In this document: positions 7,430 to 15,626 of the stretch, one piece after another
Layout: every line of letters begins with the position of its first letter
How positions within the stretch are numbered: position 1 is the first letter of the stretch
Source of the DNA: Eubacterium sp. UBA5416
Lineage (GTDB): Bacteria; Bacillota; Clostridia; Lachnospirales; Lachnospiraceae
Reading direction: 5' to 3'
DNA: 26,798 bases
Assembly (NCBI GenBank): GCA_002409525.1
Contig: DHNM01000046.1
Coordinates: forward strand, 1 to 26,798
Translations under genes and position numbers: made by a program
The notes under the pieces: model-generated
What the model was told of the DNA's origin: nothing
The model's input: the letters and a program-made list of their open reading frames with translations, nothing else
Database searches by the model: none

Positions 7430-9196
7430 ATGAAAAAGTTTGTTGATTTAATTATGATTGAAATTCAGCGGGCATTTGAGAAGGCCGGTTATGATGCTTC
7501 TTATGGCGTCGTTGGATTGTCAAATCGTCCGGATTTATGTGAATATCAGTGTAATGGCGCAATGGCTGCTGCGAAAAAATATAAAAAAGCACCATTTTTA
7601 ATTGCAGATGACGTGGCAGCGCAGCTGTCGGATTCCTCTCTCCTGGAAAAGGTAGATGTCGTAAAACCCGGATTTATCAATATTAAGGTGGATAGTAAAT
7701 TCCTCAGTGCTTATCTGAATCAGATACAAAATGACAGGGATTTGTCGATTGAGAAAGTTAAGGAACCAAAAACAATTATTATTGATTATGGTGGACCAAA
7801 TGTGGCAAAGCCTCTTCATGTCGGACATCTGCGCTCGGCAATTATCGGTGAAAGCTTAAAGCGCATCGGCAGATATATGGGAGATAAAGTCATCGGAGAT
7901 GTACATCTGGGTGACTGGGGTCTTCAGATGGGGCTGATTATCGCTGAACTTCGGGAACGTCAACCGGATCTGGTGTATTTTGATTCAAAATATACGGGCG
8001 AGTATCCCAAAGAGGCTCCTTTTACCATAAATGAATTAGAGGAGATTTATCCTGCAGCAAGTGCAAAGTCGAAAAAAGACGAGGACTTCAGGGAAAAAGC
8101 CATGGAGGCAACGCATCAGCTTCAGCAGGGAAACATAGGCTATATTGCACTTTGGAATCAGATTATGACTGTCTCAGTGACAGATTTGAAACGTAATTAT
8201 AAGAAACTGGATGTCGAATTTGATCTCTGGAAGAAAGAATCCGATGCGCAGCCTTATATTCCGGAGATGGTAAAATATCTGAAAGATCATGAATATGCTC
8301 ATATGGACCAGGGTGCGCTGGTAGTGGACGTCAGGGAAGATTCTGATACAAAAGAGATCCCTCCTTGCATGATATTAAAATCGGATGGGGCTTCTCTTTA
8401 TAATACTACTGATCTTGCTACGATCGTCGAGAGAATGAAGTTGTTTCATCCGGACGAGATCATCTATGTGGTTGATAAGCGTCAGGAACTGTATTTTACA
8501 CAGGTAATCCGCTGCGCGAAAAAGACGAAACTTGTAGATGAAGATACGAAGTTGACCTTTCAGGGATTCGGGACAATGAATGGAAAAGACGGTAAGCCTT
8601 TTAAGACACGTGAGGGCGGCGTTATGCGTCTTGAGACCCTGATCAATGAGATCGATGAAGAGATGTATAAGAAAATTGTAGATAACCGCAGCGTAAAAAG
8701 CAGCGACGCCAGAAAGACGGCAGAGATCGTTGGACTTTCCGCAATCAAATACGGAGATTTGTCGAATGTGGCAGCGAAAGATTATGTATTTGATATCGAC
8801 CGCTTTACGTCGTTCGAGGGAAATACCGGCCCCTATATCTTATACACAATTGTAAGAATAAAGTCGATTTTAAGCCGCTATAAAGAAGAAGGCGGAACAA
8901 TAGAAAAAGGAATCATTCTTCCGGCTGCCGGTAAGAGTGAAAAAGCTCTGATGCTGGAGGCATCGAAATTTAACGGGGTTGTAGAACAGGCGTATGAAGA
9001 AAAAGCACCACACAAAATATGCTCTTTTATCTATGATTTCTCGAACTCGTTCAATCATTTTTATCACGAGACCAAAATTCTGAGTGAAAAAGATGAAGAA
9101 CAAAAGAAATCCTGGATTGCTCTATTGGATCTGGTACGAGAGATCCTTGAGACCAGCATAGATATGCTTGGATTCTCGGCACCGGATAAGATGTAA
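7430..9196 (+). CDS. argS: Arginyl-tRNA synthetase
   Basis: A 588-residue class I aminoacyl-tRNA synthetase that charges tRNA-Arg with arginine using ATP. The N-terminal add-1 domain is followed by the catalytic entry GGPNVAKPLHVGHLRSA, where HVGH (130-133) is the HIGH signature. Next comes VHLGDWGLQMG (158-168), a hallmark of ArgRS. The KMSKS-equivalent region is GKDGKPFKTREGG (near 384-396). The C-terminus is the DALR anticodon-binding domain. The ATG at 7430 follows GAGGTGG; an in-frame GTG at 7418 is part of that site and is unlikely. Length is normal. It has its own promoter and terminator. Confidence 0.96.
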   Translation: MKKFVDLIMIEIQRAFEKAGYDASYGVVGLSNRPDLCEYQCNGAMAAAKKYKKAPFLIADDVAAQLSDSSLLEKVDVVKPGFINIKVDSKFLSAYLNQIQNDRDLSIEKVKEPKTIIIDYGGPNVAKPLHVGHLRSAIIGESLKRIGRYMGDKVIGDVHLGDWGLQMGLIIAELRERQPDLVYFDSKYTGEYPKEAPFTINELEEIYPAASAKSKKDEDFREKAMEATHQLQQGNIGYIALWNQIMTVSVTDLKRNYKKLDVEFDLWKKESDAQPYIPEMVKYLKDHEYAHMDQGALVVDVREDSDTKEIPPCMILKSDGASLYNTTDLATIVERMKLFHPDEIIYVVDKRQELYFTQVIRCAKKTKLVDEDTKLTFQGFGTMNGKDGKPFKTREGGVMRLETLINEIDEEMYKKIVDNRSVKSSDARKTAEIVGLSAIKYGDLSNVAAKDYVFDIDRFTSFEGNTGPYILYTIVRIKSILSRYKEEGGTIEKGIILPAAGKSEKALMLEASKFNGVVEQAYEEKAPHKICSFIYDFSNSFNHFYHETKILSEKDEEQKKSWIALLDLVREILETSIDMLGFSAPDKM

Positions 9197-9199
9197 AGG

Positions 9200-9239
9200 A
9201 GAGAAGGCACATCGTTATATATGATATGCCTTCTCTTTT
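9200..9239 (+). terminator. Rho-independent terminator of argS
   Basis: AGAGAAGGCA (9200-9209) pairs perfectly with TGCCTTCTCT (9227-9236) around an AT-rich loop, followed by TTTCT. It starts 4 nt after the argS stop. Confidence 0.92.
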
Positions 9240-9279
9240 CTGTGCAACAGAGAACCTGAGTAAAAAACTTGAAATGTGA

Positions 9280-9308
9280 TTGCATTTTTTCCGGGAAAAT
9301 GTTATGAT
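9280..9308 (+). promoter_or_regulatory. Promoter of the kinase gene pair
   Basis: TTGCAT (9280-9285), 17 bp, and an extended -10 TGT-TATGAT (9300-9308). The transcript would carry a leader of about 150-170 nt before the kinase. The leader includes a small GGGTG/CACCC stem (9390-9402). Confidence 0.65.
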
Positions 9309-9482
9309 ATATATACAAAATTTCTTTCAAGGGAGCATTCGTTCCGGGATTTTTTGCAAGAACATGATATTCTATTTCTTTAATTTCATGGGTGATTCAC
9401 CCGTAGTTTCATTGGACCTATTTCAAATCAGTTGTTTTTTTGCTTCTTGCCGGAGGTGATTTTAATTGCAGTACATGGAAGA

Positions 9483-11345
9483 GTGATAGGGAAAAAATAT
9501 GTATTAATCGAAACGATAGGAAAAGGCGGATTCGGAGAAGTCTATCTTTCCGTGGATCTCAATCTTGGAAAAAAATGGGCGATAAAGCGTCTTCTCAGTC
9601 ACGATAATGAAGGCATTCATGAAGCGGCAATGATGAAAGAGCTAGATTATGTGACCCTTCCCAGAGTCGTGGACCTGATCGGCGAGGAAGATGGTGTCTA
9701 TCTGGTGATGGATTTTCTGAGAGGCAGAAGCCTCGGTGATCTTCTGCGGTCTGGTCGGAGATTTAGTCAGGAAGAGACCCTGGAAATAGGCATACAACTC
9801 GCAAAAACACTTGAATATCTGCATAAGAAGGATCCCCCTGTGCTCTATCAGGATATGAAACCGGACAATATTCTGCTTACTGATGAAGGACAGATTAAGT
9901 TAGTGGACTTTGGCCTGGCTTCCTGGATGAAGCTTGATTCGCCCGGAGAGAAGGCACGGGGAGGAACGAAAGGCTATGCGGCGCCCGAGCAGTACGGTGG
10001 TATCTGTGACCCAACGACAGATTTGTTTGGACTTGGACGGACACTGAAACTCTTATCCAGAGGAAAAGGAACTTTTGCATTTAAATATGTCCTGCGTAAG
10101 TCAACCAGAGATAATAAAAATCAGCGGTTTCAATCTGCCAGAGAAGTCTGCACAAGATTGGAACACATTTATGAAAATAAACGTCAGAATCAAAAAATGA
10201 CAACATGGATTCTCGGAGGCTTAACCGTACTTCTGGTTGCCGGTTTTGGATTTAGGATGATAGCTGAGATCGAGCAGCAGAGATATTTTAAATTGCTGGA
10301 TGAGGCCTCACAGTTAGAACACCGGGTACAAAATGTCCCGGATGACAAGGCTTTCCGGATATGTAAGAAGGCAGTAGAGCTTTGCCCTGAAAAAGAGGAA
10401 GGTTACTTAAAACTTCTTGATCTTGGGCGGGAAAATGAACAGACCCAGATGACTGTGGACTGGATCTTGTCGATGTGGGAATCGTATCCGAATGATACAT
10501 CGGAGCATCTGGAGGTAAAGAAGCAGCTCGGATTTCTATATTTTTGTGGAAATTCTTTAGATCCTGATTTTAACATAGATTACAATATGTCGGCTAAAAT
10601 ATTTGATCACCTTGCGGAAAAAGGGAAACAGCCAGATGAGTGGAAAAAGCTGGAGGAACTGGCGAAGAGCCTGGAACAGTTTGGAACGGACATCAACTGG
10701 AATAAAGTTCAGGATTCGCTTGACTTTTTTAAGCGGTACGGAGAGCGGATGGTTCACCGACAGGATTCTGATTATGTCTGCGAATTGTATCTCATCTGTG
10801 GAAGTACTTATTTATCAGAAGCCTCCTTCCTGAAAAATGAGAACATTGATCCGTATTGTGAAGGAATTTCGTGTTATGAGAAAGCCTATGAGTCGGCAAA
10901 GCTGCTTCAGAAAGATATACGGCTGAGGCAGGAGATATTGGAGCGCCTTGCATCTTCCTGCTATATGGCCGGACTATTGGAGACTCCGTCAGACGAAGTT
11001 TCGGCAGATCATGACGGTCAGAGAGATTCAAACCTGGATAAAAGCATAAATTACGGAAAGCAGCTGATGAAAATAGTCAATAAACAAGAATTGAAACAGC
11101 GGATTTTACTCAGAGAAGCAGCAGCAAAAAGCTTTCAGGGAAATTCGGAAGAAGCCATGAAGTGCTATGAATCCTTTTATCAGCAATATCCGAAACATTT
11201 GGAAGGAATCTGTGCCTACACAGAATTTCTTATAGAGAACCAGCAACCAGACCATGCCCGTGAAATGATAAGACAGGCGGCATCCATTCCCGGTGCCGGC
11301 GATAACAGAAACTATCAGATTCTTAAGGAACGTTTGGAGGTATAG
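9483..11345 (+). CDS. Membrane Ser/Thr protein kinase with outward helical-repeat domain
   Basis: About 620 residues if translated from GTG at 9483. The kinase domain (about 1-230) has the glycine loop GKGGFGEVY, ATP lysine in WAIKRL (K35), catalytic loop YQDMKPDN (122-129, D124), VDFG (D142) and APE (167-169). HRD is changed to YQD, and the C-lobe after APE is short. One membrane segment follows (about 239-260, WILGGLTVLLVAGFGF). About 360 residues of TPR-like helices then lie outside the cell, in place of the PASTA repeats of PrkC/PknB. Start choice is hard: the best ribosome site (GGAGG, 9452-9456) is 8 nt from an in-frame ATT and 9 nt from an out-of-frame TTG; in-frame TTG at 9432 has no site. 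The secreted-protein gene begins 1 nt after this stop, so the two are coupled. Confidence 0.85.
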   Translation: MIGKKYVLIETIGKGGFGEVYLSVDLNLGKKWAIKRLLSHDNEGIHEAAMMKELDYVTLPRVVDLIGEEDGVYLVMDFLRGRSLGDLLRSGRRFSQEETLEIGIQLAKTLEYLHKKDPPVLYQDMKPDNILLTDEGQIKLVDFGLASWMKLDSPGEKARGGTKGYAAPEQYGGICDPTTDLFGLGRTLKLLSRGKGTFAFKYVLRKSTRDNKNQRFQSAREVCTRLEHIYENKRQNQKMTTWILGGLTVLLVAGFGFRMIAEIEQQRYFKLLDEASQLEHRVQNVPDDKAFRICKKAVELCPEKEEGYLKLLDLGRENEQTQMTVDWILSMWESYPNDTSEHLEVKKQLGFLYFCGNSLDPDFNIDYNMSAKIFDHLAEKGKQPDEWKKLEELAKSLEQFGTDINWNKVQDSLDFFKRYGERMVHRQDSDYVCELYLICGSTYLSEASFLKNENIDPYCEGISCYEKAYESAKLLQKDIRLRQEILERLASSCYMAGLLETPSDEVSADHDGQRDSNLDKSINYGKQLMKIVNKQELKQRILLREAAAKSFQGNSEEAMKCYESFYQQYPKHLEGICAYTEFLIENQQPDHAREMIRQAASIPGAGDNRNYQILKERLEV

Positions 11346-11346
11346 A

Positions 11347-12918
11347 ATGAATTATAAAAAAGTATGTTGCCTGCTGACCGCAATTTTAGTCTTACAGCCT
11401 CAAAATACGATGGCAGAACAGGGACAGGAGGCACAGCAGGATGTTTGTGACGATGATGTGGCTCATTCTTCAGAGAATGAATCTGCCAAAGTCAAAGATC
11501 AAGAGGATGAGATTGAAAAGCGACAGAGAGAAGAGGACAAGCGGACGGAAGAAGCCGGCCTGGGGGAAGAAGCCGGCCCGGAGGAGGTAGCCGGCCCGGA
11601 GGAAGAAGCCAGTCGGGAGGAAGAAGCCGGCCTGGAGAAAGAAGCCAGTCCGGAGGAAGAAACCAGTCAGGAGGAAGAAACCAGTCAGGAGGAAGAAGCC
11701 AGCCCGGAGGAAGAAACCAGTCAGGAGGAAGAAGCCGGCCCGGAGGAAGAAGCCAGCCCGGAGGAAGAAGTCAGCCTGGAGGAAGAGGAAAGCCAGAATG
11801 AGGAGAATCAGCAGAAAGAATTGTGTGTAGAAGATCGGGTAAGTCTGAGAGAGCAGGAGGAACAAAGGAAACAAGAGGAACAAAGGAAACAGGAGGAGCC
11901 AAAGAAACAGGAAGAACAAAGGGAACAGGAGAAACAAGAAGAGCAGAAAAGAACAGAACAGAAAAGGGAAGAAAAGAAAAGGAAAGAGCAGGAACAGAAG
12001 AAAAGAGAAAAAATAAAGGATGAGTTTAGAAAAGTGGAAGAGCAGAGAAAAGAGGAAGAACAAGAAAATGATAAAGAGCAAAAAAAGCCGGAAGGCCAGA
12101 TAAAACAAGAGAAATTAAAGAAAGGAGAAAAAGAGCAAAAACAAGGAACGGAACAAAAAAATCAGTCAGAGAAAGAAAGAATCAGGAAAGAAAAAACAGA
12201 AAATCACACCAAAGAAGCTTCAAAATTTCAAACTCCTATCTTCCCATCCCGTAAGATATCCTTTAAAAACATCCGAGATCTCTCATCGAATACGAGACAT
12301 GTGAAACCGGAAATCATTGTAGAGAACCCAGCGTCTGATGATGAAAAGCTTGAGGTGGTTCTTGAGAGCAAGTCCCGGGGAGTGATCTCGCAGCAAGTCG
12401 AGGTTTATAGAGAAAACGGAAAATTACGTTATTCCATGCCGGAGATTGATAGGGATGATCAGTACATACTTAAAATGAAGGATCATACCTTAGAGAATCA
12501 TTATGAAGAGGCAGTCTCATTTTCTGTAAACCATAGAGGAACTGTCTTTACCTATGACCGGGAGAAGGCAAATGTAAAATTGGACAAATCATTTATTCCC
12601 AGGATTCATCTGCAAAATGTTGATGCGACACAAGTAGTTTCCTGTATGGTAAATGGTAAAGAAAGTCCTTATGAAGAAAAAAGGGATGAACTCGTAATTT
12701 CAGAGGATTCCTTAAAGAACGGGAAGAACCAGATCATAGTAGCAGTAAAAGACCAGGCTGGAAATGTTTCGGTTATGCCACCCTGGGAGTTTATGATCTC
12801 TGATATGGAAAACCGGGACAGGGAGAAAGGTGAGCAGCGAAATATATTCAGAAGCCCGGTTTATATGGTTTGCAGCGTGTTTAAAATGATTGTAAAAATT
12901 CTGAGCTCATCGATTTAA
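11347..12918 (+). CDS. Secreted Glu/Lys/Gln-rich repeat protein with C-terminal beta-sandwich-like domain
   Basis: A 523-residue protein. Its N-terminus (MNYKKVCCLLTAILVLQ) looks like a signal peptide. Residues 67-150 are 14 hexapeptide repeats of the type EEEASP/EEETSQ. About 160-290 is a very charged E/K/Q/R stretch likely to form a long helix or disordered stalk. Residues 300-500 are non-repetitive with Ig-like strand patterns, including NGKNQIIVAVKDQAGNVSV. The extreme C-terminus has a hydrophobic segment (YMVCSVFKMIVKIL) but no LPXTG. It starts 1 nt after the kinase stop, with GGAGG inside the kinase gene. An exported partner, ligand or substrate of the kinase's outer domain is a reasonable inference. 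I know no named family. Confidence 0.75.
   Translation: MNYKKVCCLLTAILVLQPQNTMAEQGQEAQQDVCDDDVAHSSENESAKVKDQEDEIEKRQREEDKRTEEAGLGEEAGPEEVAGPEEEASREEEAGLEKEASPEEETSQEEETSQEEEASPEEETSQEEEAGPEEEASPEEEVSLEEEESQNEENQQKELCVEDRVSLREQEEQRKQEEQRKQEEPKKQEEQREQEKQEEQKRTEQKREEKKRKEQEQKKREKIKDEFRKVEEQRKEEEQENDKEQKKPEGQIKQEKLKKGEKEQKQGTEQKNQSEKERIRKEKTENHTKEASKFQTPIFPSRKISFKNIRDLSSNTRHVKPEIIVENPASDDEKLEVVLESKSRGVISQQVEVYRENGKLRYSMPEIDRDDQYILKMKDHTLENHYEEAVSFSVNHRGTVFTYDREKANVKLDKSFIPRIHLQNVDATQVVSCMVNGKESPYEEKRDELVISEDSLKNGKNQIIVAVKDQAGNVSVMPPWEFMISDMENRDREKGEQRNIFRSPVYMVCSVFKMIVKILSSSI
11545..11796 (+). repeat. 14 tandem 18-bp repeats coding Glu-rich hexapeptides
   Basis: Exactly 252 bp in 18-bp units, in frame with the secreted protein. 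The units read TEEAGL, GEEAGP, EEVAGP, EEEASR, EEEAGL, EKEASP, EEETSQ (twice), EEEASP, EEETSQ, EEEAGP, EEEASP, EEEVSL and EEEESQ. Near-identical DNA units suggest expansion by slippage or unequal recombination. Confidence 0.9.
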
Positions 12919-12954
12919 GGCATAAGTAAAAAATGTACTTTTATTGAAATAAGA

Positions 12955-12996
12955 CGACCGCAATCCCACTGGTTTTAGAACGGTGGGTTAAGGTCG
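12955..12996 (+). other. Stacked hairpin element of unknown role
   Basis: Three nested stems: CGACC/GGTCG (12955-12959 with 12992-12996), CCCAC/GTGGG (12965-12969 with 12983-12987) and GTT/AAC around TTAG. There is no T run, so it is not a standard terminator. It sits between the secreted-protein gene and the -10 of the HAD-CPBP gene, where a -35 would be expected. It could be a structured RNA or a small repeat element. Confidence 0.45.
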
Positions 12997-13013
12997 CCAA
13001 GCGTAGAATTTTG

Positions 13014-13022
13014 TGTTATACT
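13014..13022 (+). promoter_or_regulatory. Extended -10 promoter of the HAD-CPBP gene
   Basis: TGT followed by TATACT (13017-13022) is an extended -10. No recognisable -35 lies 17 bp upstream; the nested hairpin ends there. Confidence 0.5.
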
Positions 13023-13091
13023 ATTGGAATGGAAACATGAAAATCTAAAAATGGGAATGGGTATTCTACTTAATAAGAGGAACTAAAGAAT

Positions 13092-14696
13092 ATGTCGGAC
13101 GTAATATTATTTGATCTTGATGGAACATTGACAGATTCAGGTACGGGGATTATAAAGTGTGTTCAATATGCATTGAATTACATGGGAAAACCGGAGGGAG
13201 ATGCTGATAAGCTCCGCTGTTTTGTGGGGCCTCCGCTTCATAAAGAATTTATGGAATATGCCGGATTTACCAGTAAAGAAGCTGATAAAGCGGTGGAACA
13301 ATATAGGGAGCGTTATAGTACCATTGGGATTTATGAGAACAGAGTATATGATGAAATACCGGAACTGCTTACTTCCTTAAAAAAACAGGGAAAAACACTT
13401 GCAGTGGCATCCTCGAAACCAGGCGTTTTTGTAGAGGAAGTACTAAAACACTTTGATTTGAAAAAATATTTTGATATTGTTGTCGGCAGTGAACTGGATG
13501 GCCGCAGAGTGGAAAAAGAGGAAGTAATCGAGGAAGTCTTAAAGAGACTTGGAATTTCCAAAAACAGGGAAAGAGTTCTGATGGTTGGTGACCGTTCTTA
13601 TGATGTAGAAGGAGCCAGAAAATGCGGCCTTTTATGTGTTGGTGCGGCCTATGGCTATGGCAGCAGGGAGGAACTTCAAAAGGCCGGAGCAGTCTATGTC
13701 GCGGATACAGTGCAGGACTTAAGTGTTCTGGCACAGACGGATGAAGAGGAGACTGAAAAAACCTCTTTCTATAAACCGCATCGCAAGAAACATGCAAAGC
13801 AGCGGGAGCATTCTCACAGTAAAAATCAGGGGCGGCGTAATCGTGGTTCCAGAAGGATTGTATCTCCGGGAAGAATGATTTGGGAGATTTTATCTCCAAT
13901 GGTAGTTCATTTTATCTGCATGATGGCTGTCAGTACTTTAGGTGTTACAATAGCGGAAATGTTTTTTCACGGAGAAGGCCGGGATTACATGGATACTGTA
14001 GAAAGATTCCCCTGGCTTAGCAGCATTTTATCTGCTGTGACAGCACTCGTGGTAATCTTTTTGCTGAGAAGTTCTTACCTTGTAGAAAAAGACAAGTTTC
14101 AGATTAAAGTAAAGAGGTGGAATCCCCTGACAGCTGCCGCATGTGCAGTAACTTCGATAGGGCTGGGATTAATCGTTACAAAACTGATTGACGCCTCAGG
14201 CATTCGTGGAGTATTTAGCCGCTATGCACAGATCTCTGAGAATTCCTATGAGAATCAAAATCAGGTCCTGCTCGTTATATGTGTGGGGATCCTCGCTTCG
14301 CTGGGCGAAGAACTGGTATTTCGCGGTTTAATCTATCAGAGGGCGAAATCCTATTTTGGTGTAGGATGGGCCGTTGGAATCTCAGCAGCTTTATTTGGCG
14401 TGTATCACGGAAATATCGTGCAGCTTTTGTATGCAACTGTTCTTGGAATACTGTTTGCAGTACTCTATGAAAAAACAGGCACCCTTGCGGCACCGGTGAC
14501 CGCACACATTGCGACAAATATATTCAGTATTTTTTATGATCGCATCGTGGATGCTCTGATTCGAAGAGCGAGATATGGGGAACAGCTGTTAATTGTTTTT
14601 GCGGTTCTGCTTGCGGCAGCGGGATGTTATTACCTGTTCTTCTATAAACCCGGGACTTTGGAAAAGACAGAGAAACACCATATAGCTGCAAAATAA
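13092..14696 (+). CDS. Fusion of HAD phosphatase and CPBP (CAAX-type) intramembrane protease
   Basis: A 534-residue protein joining two enzyme classes. Residues 1-213 are a HAD hydrolase of phosphoglycolate phosphatase/PpaX type: motif I DLDGTLTD (D8, D10), motif II ASSKP (106-110), motif IV VGDRSYD (D167, D171). Residues 214-260 are a strongly basic linker rich in K/R/H. Residues 262-520 hold several membrane helices and the CPBP/Abi motifs GEELVFR (E406, E407, R411), FGVYH (F435, H439) and HIATN (H472, N476). All key residues of both domains are present, so both may be active. The phosphatase and linker should face the cytoplasm. The ATG at 13092 has GAGGAAC about 12 nt upstream. The gene seems monocistronic. 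The fusion is in one uninterrupted frame. The substrates are unknown. Confidence 0.88.
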   Translation: MSDVILFDLDGTLTDSGTGIIKCVQYALNYMGKPEGDADKLRCFVGPPLHKEFMEYAGFTSKEADKAVEQYRERYSTIGIYENRVYDEIPELLTSLKKQGKTLAVASSKPGVFVEEVLKHFDLKKYFDIVVGSELDGRRVEKEEVIEEVLKRLGISKNRERVLMVGDRSYDVEGARKCGLLCVGAAYGYGSREELQKAGAVYVADTVQDLSVLAQTDEEETEKTSFYKPHRKKHAKQREHSHSKNQGRRNRGSRRIVSPGRMIWEILSPMVVHFICMMAVSTLGVTIAEMFFHGEGRDYMDTVERFPWLSSILSAVTALVVIFLLRSSYLVEKDKFQIKVKRWNPLTAAACAVTSIGLGLIVTKLIDASGIRGVFSRYAQISENSYENQNQVLLVICVGILASLGEELVFRGLIYQRAKSYFGVGWAVGISAALFGVYHGNIVQLLYATVLGILFAVLYEKTGTLAAPVTAHIATNIFSIFYDRIVDALIRRARYGEQLLIVFAVLLAAAGCYYLFFYKPGTLEKTEKHHIAAK

Positions 14697-14713
14697 AAAG
14701 GGAAAAGTTATTC

Positions 14714-14742
14714 TTGAAAATGTGTTCTCCCTATGATATACT
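14714..14742 (+). promoter_or_regulatory. Sigma-A promoter of rpsB-tsf
   Basis: TTGAAA (14714-14719), 17 bp, TATACT (14737-14742). The leader to rpsB is about 110 nt and has several short inverted pairs. Ribosomal protein S2 often controls its own operon through such leaders, but I could not match a known motif. Confidence 0.8.
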
Positions 14743-14857
14743 GTTAGCGTTGCGAAAAAACACGCATGCGGTTTCCGAAGATGGTGCCCGGATTGAATCA
14801 TGGGTTCTGAGGACTTATAAACATGCGGAAGACACGAACCAAAAGGAGACAAAAATA

Positions 14858-15601
14858 ATGAGTATTCTTTCAATGAAACAGTTACTGGAGGCCGGTGTTC
14901 ATTTCGGACATCAGACGAGAAGATGGAACCCTAAGATGGCTCCATACATTTACACAGAGCGTAATGGTATCTATATTATTGATCTGCAGAAATCAGTAGG
15001 CATGGTTGACGATGCTTATAAAGCAGTTATGGATACTGTAGCTGACGGCGGTACAATCCTGTTTGTCGGAACAAAGAAACAGGCACAGGATTCGATTCAG
15101 TTGGAAACTGAGCGCTGCGGCATGTATTATGTAAATCAGAGATGGCTTGGCGGTATGCTGACCAACTTCAAGACAATCCGGAGCAGAATTGATAGATTAA
15201 AAGAGATTGAAACAATGGAAGAAGACGGGACATTCGATGTTCTTCCTAAAAAAGAAGTAGTAAATTTAAAGAAAGAATTGGCTAAACTGCAGAAGAATCT
15301 GGGTGGAATCAAAGAGATGAAGAGACTGCCGGATATGATCTTCGTTGTAGATCCTAAGAAAGAAAGAATCTGTGTGCAGGAAGCTCATACATTAGGAATT
15401 CCGTTAATCGGAATCTGTGACACTAACTGTGATCCTGAAGAACTGGATTATGTAATCCCCGGCAATGATGATGCAATCCGTGCGGTAAAGCTGCTTACTT
15501 CCAAGATGGCTGATGCTGTAATTGAGGCAAGACAGGGACAGACGGAAGCTGAAGGATCTGAGGAAGAAGCTGCTGAGAAAACAGAAGAGGCAGATAAATA
15601 A
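14858..15601 (+). CDS. rpsB: 30S ribosomal protein S2
   Basis: A 247-residue ribosomal protein S2. Family hallmarks are MKQLLEAGVHFGHQTRRWNP at the N-terminus, FVGTKKQAQD, YVNQRWLGGMLTNF, and the PLIGICDTNCDPEELDYVIP segment near 190. The tail is acidic (EGSEEEAAEKTEEADK). The ATG at 14858 follows AAAAGGAGAC. The frame stays open to 14714, but that extension overlaps the promoter and is not part of S2. S2 joins the small subunit late together with S1-type proteins. tsf follows 25 bp later, the standard bacterial order. Confidence 0.98.
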   Translation: MSILSMKQLLEAGVHFGHQTRRWNPKMAPYIYTERNGIYIIDLQKSVGMVDDAYKAVMDTVADGGTILFVGTKKQAQDSIQLETERCGMYYVNQRWLGGMLTNFKTIRSRIDRLKEIETMEEDGTFDVLPKKEVVNLKKELAKLQKNLGGIKEMKRLPDMIFVVDPKKERICVQEAHTLGIPLIGICDTNCDPEELDYVIPGNDDAIRAVKLLTSKMADAVIEARQGQTEAEGSEEEAAEKTEEADK

Positions 15602-15626
15602 TCAAATTACGGAGGGATTTTTTACA

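Noticed and set aside
9365..9460. A 31-codon ORF in the kinase leader ending at the TGA that overlaps its ribosome site
   Set aside because: No convincing ribosome site and a non-descript sequence; more likely chance.
11470..12108. A 212-codon open frame on the minus strand, rich in Leu and Phe
   Set aside because: It is the mirror of the Glu/Lys-rich repeat gene: GAA/GAG codons read backwards as Phe/Leu codons, so stops are rare by composition. It has no ribosome site.
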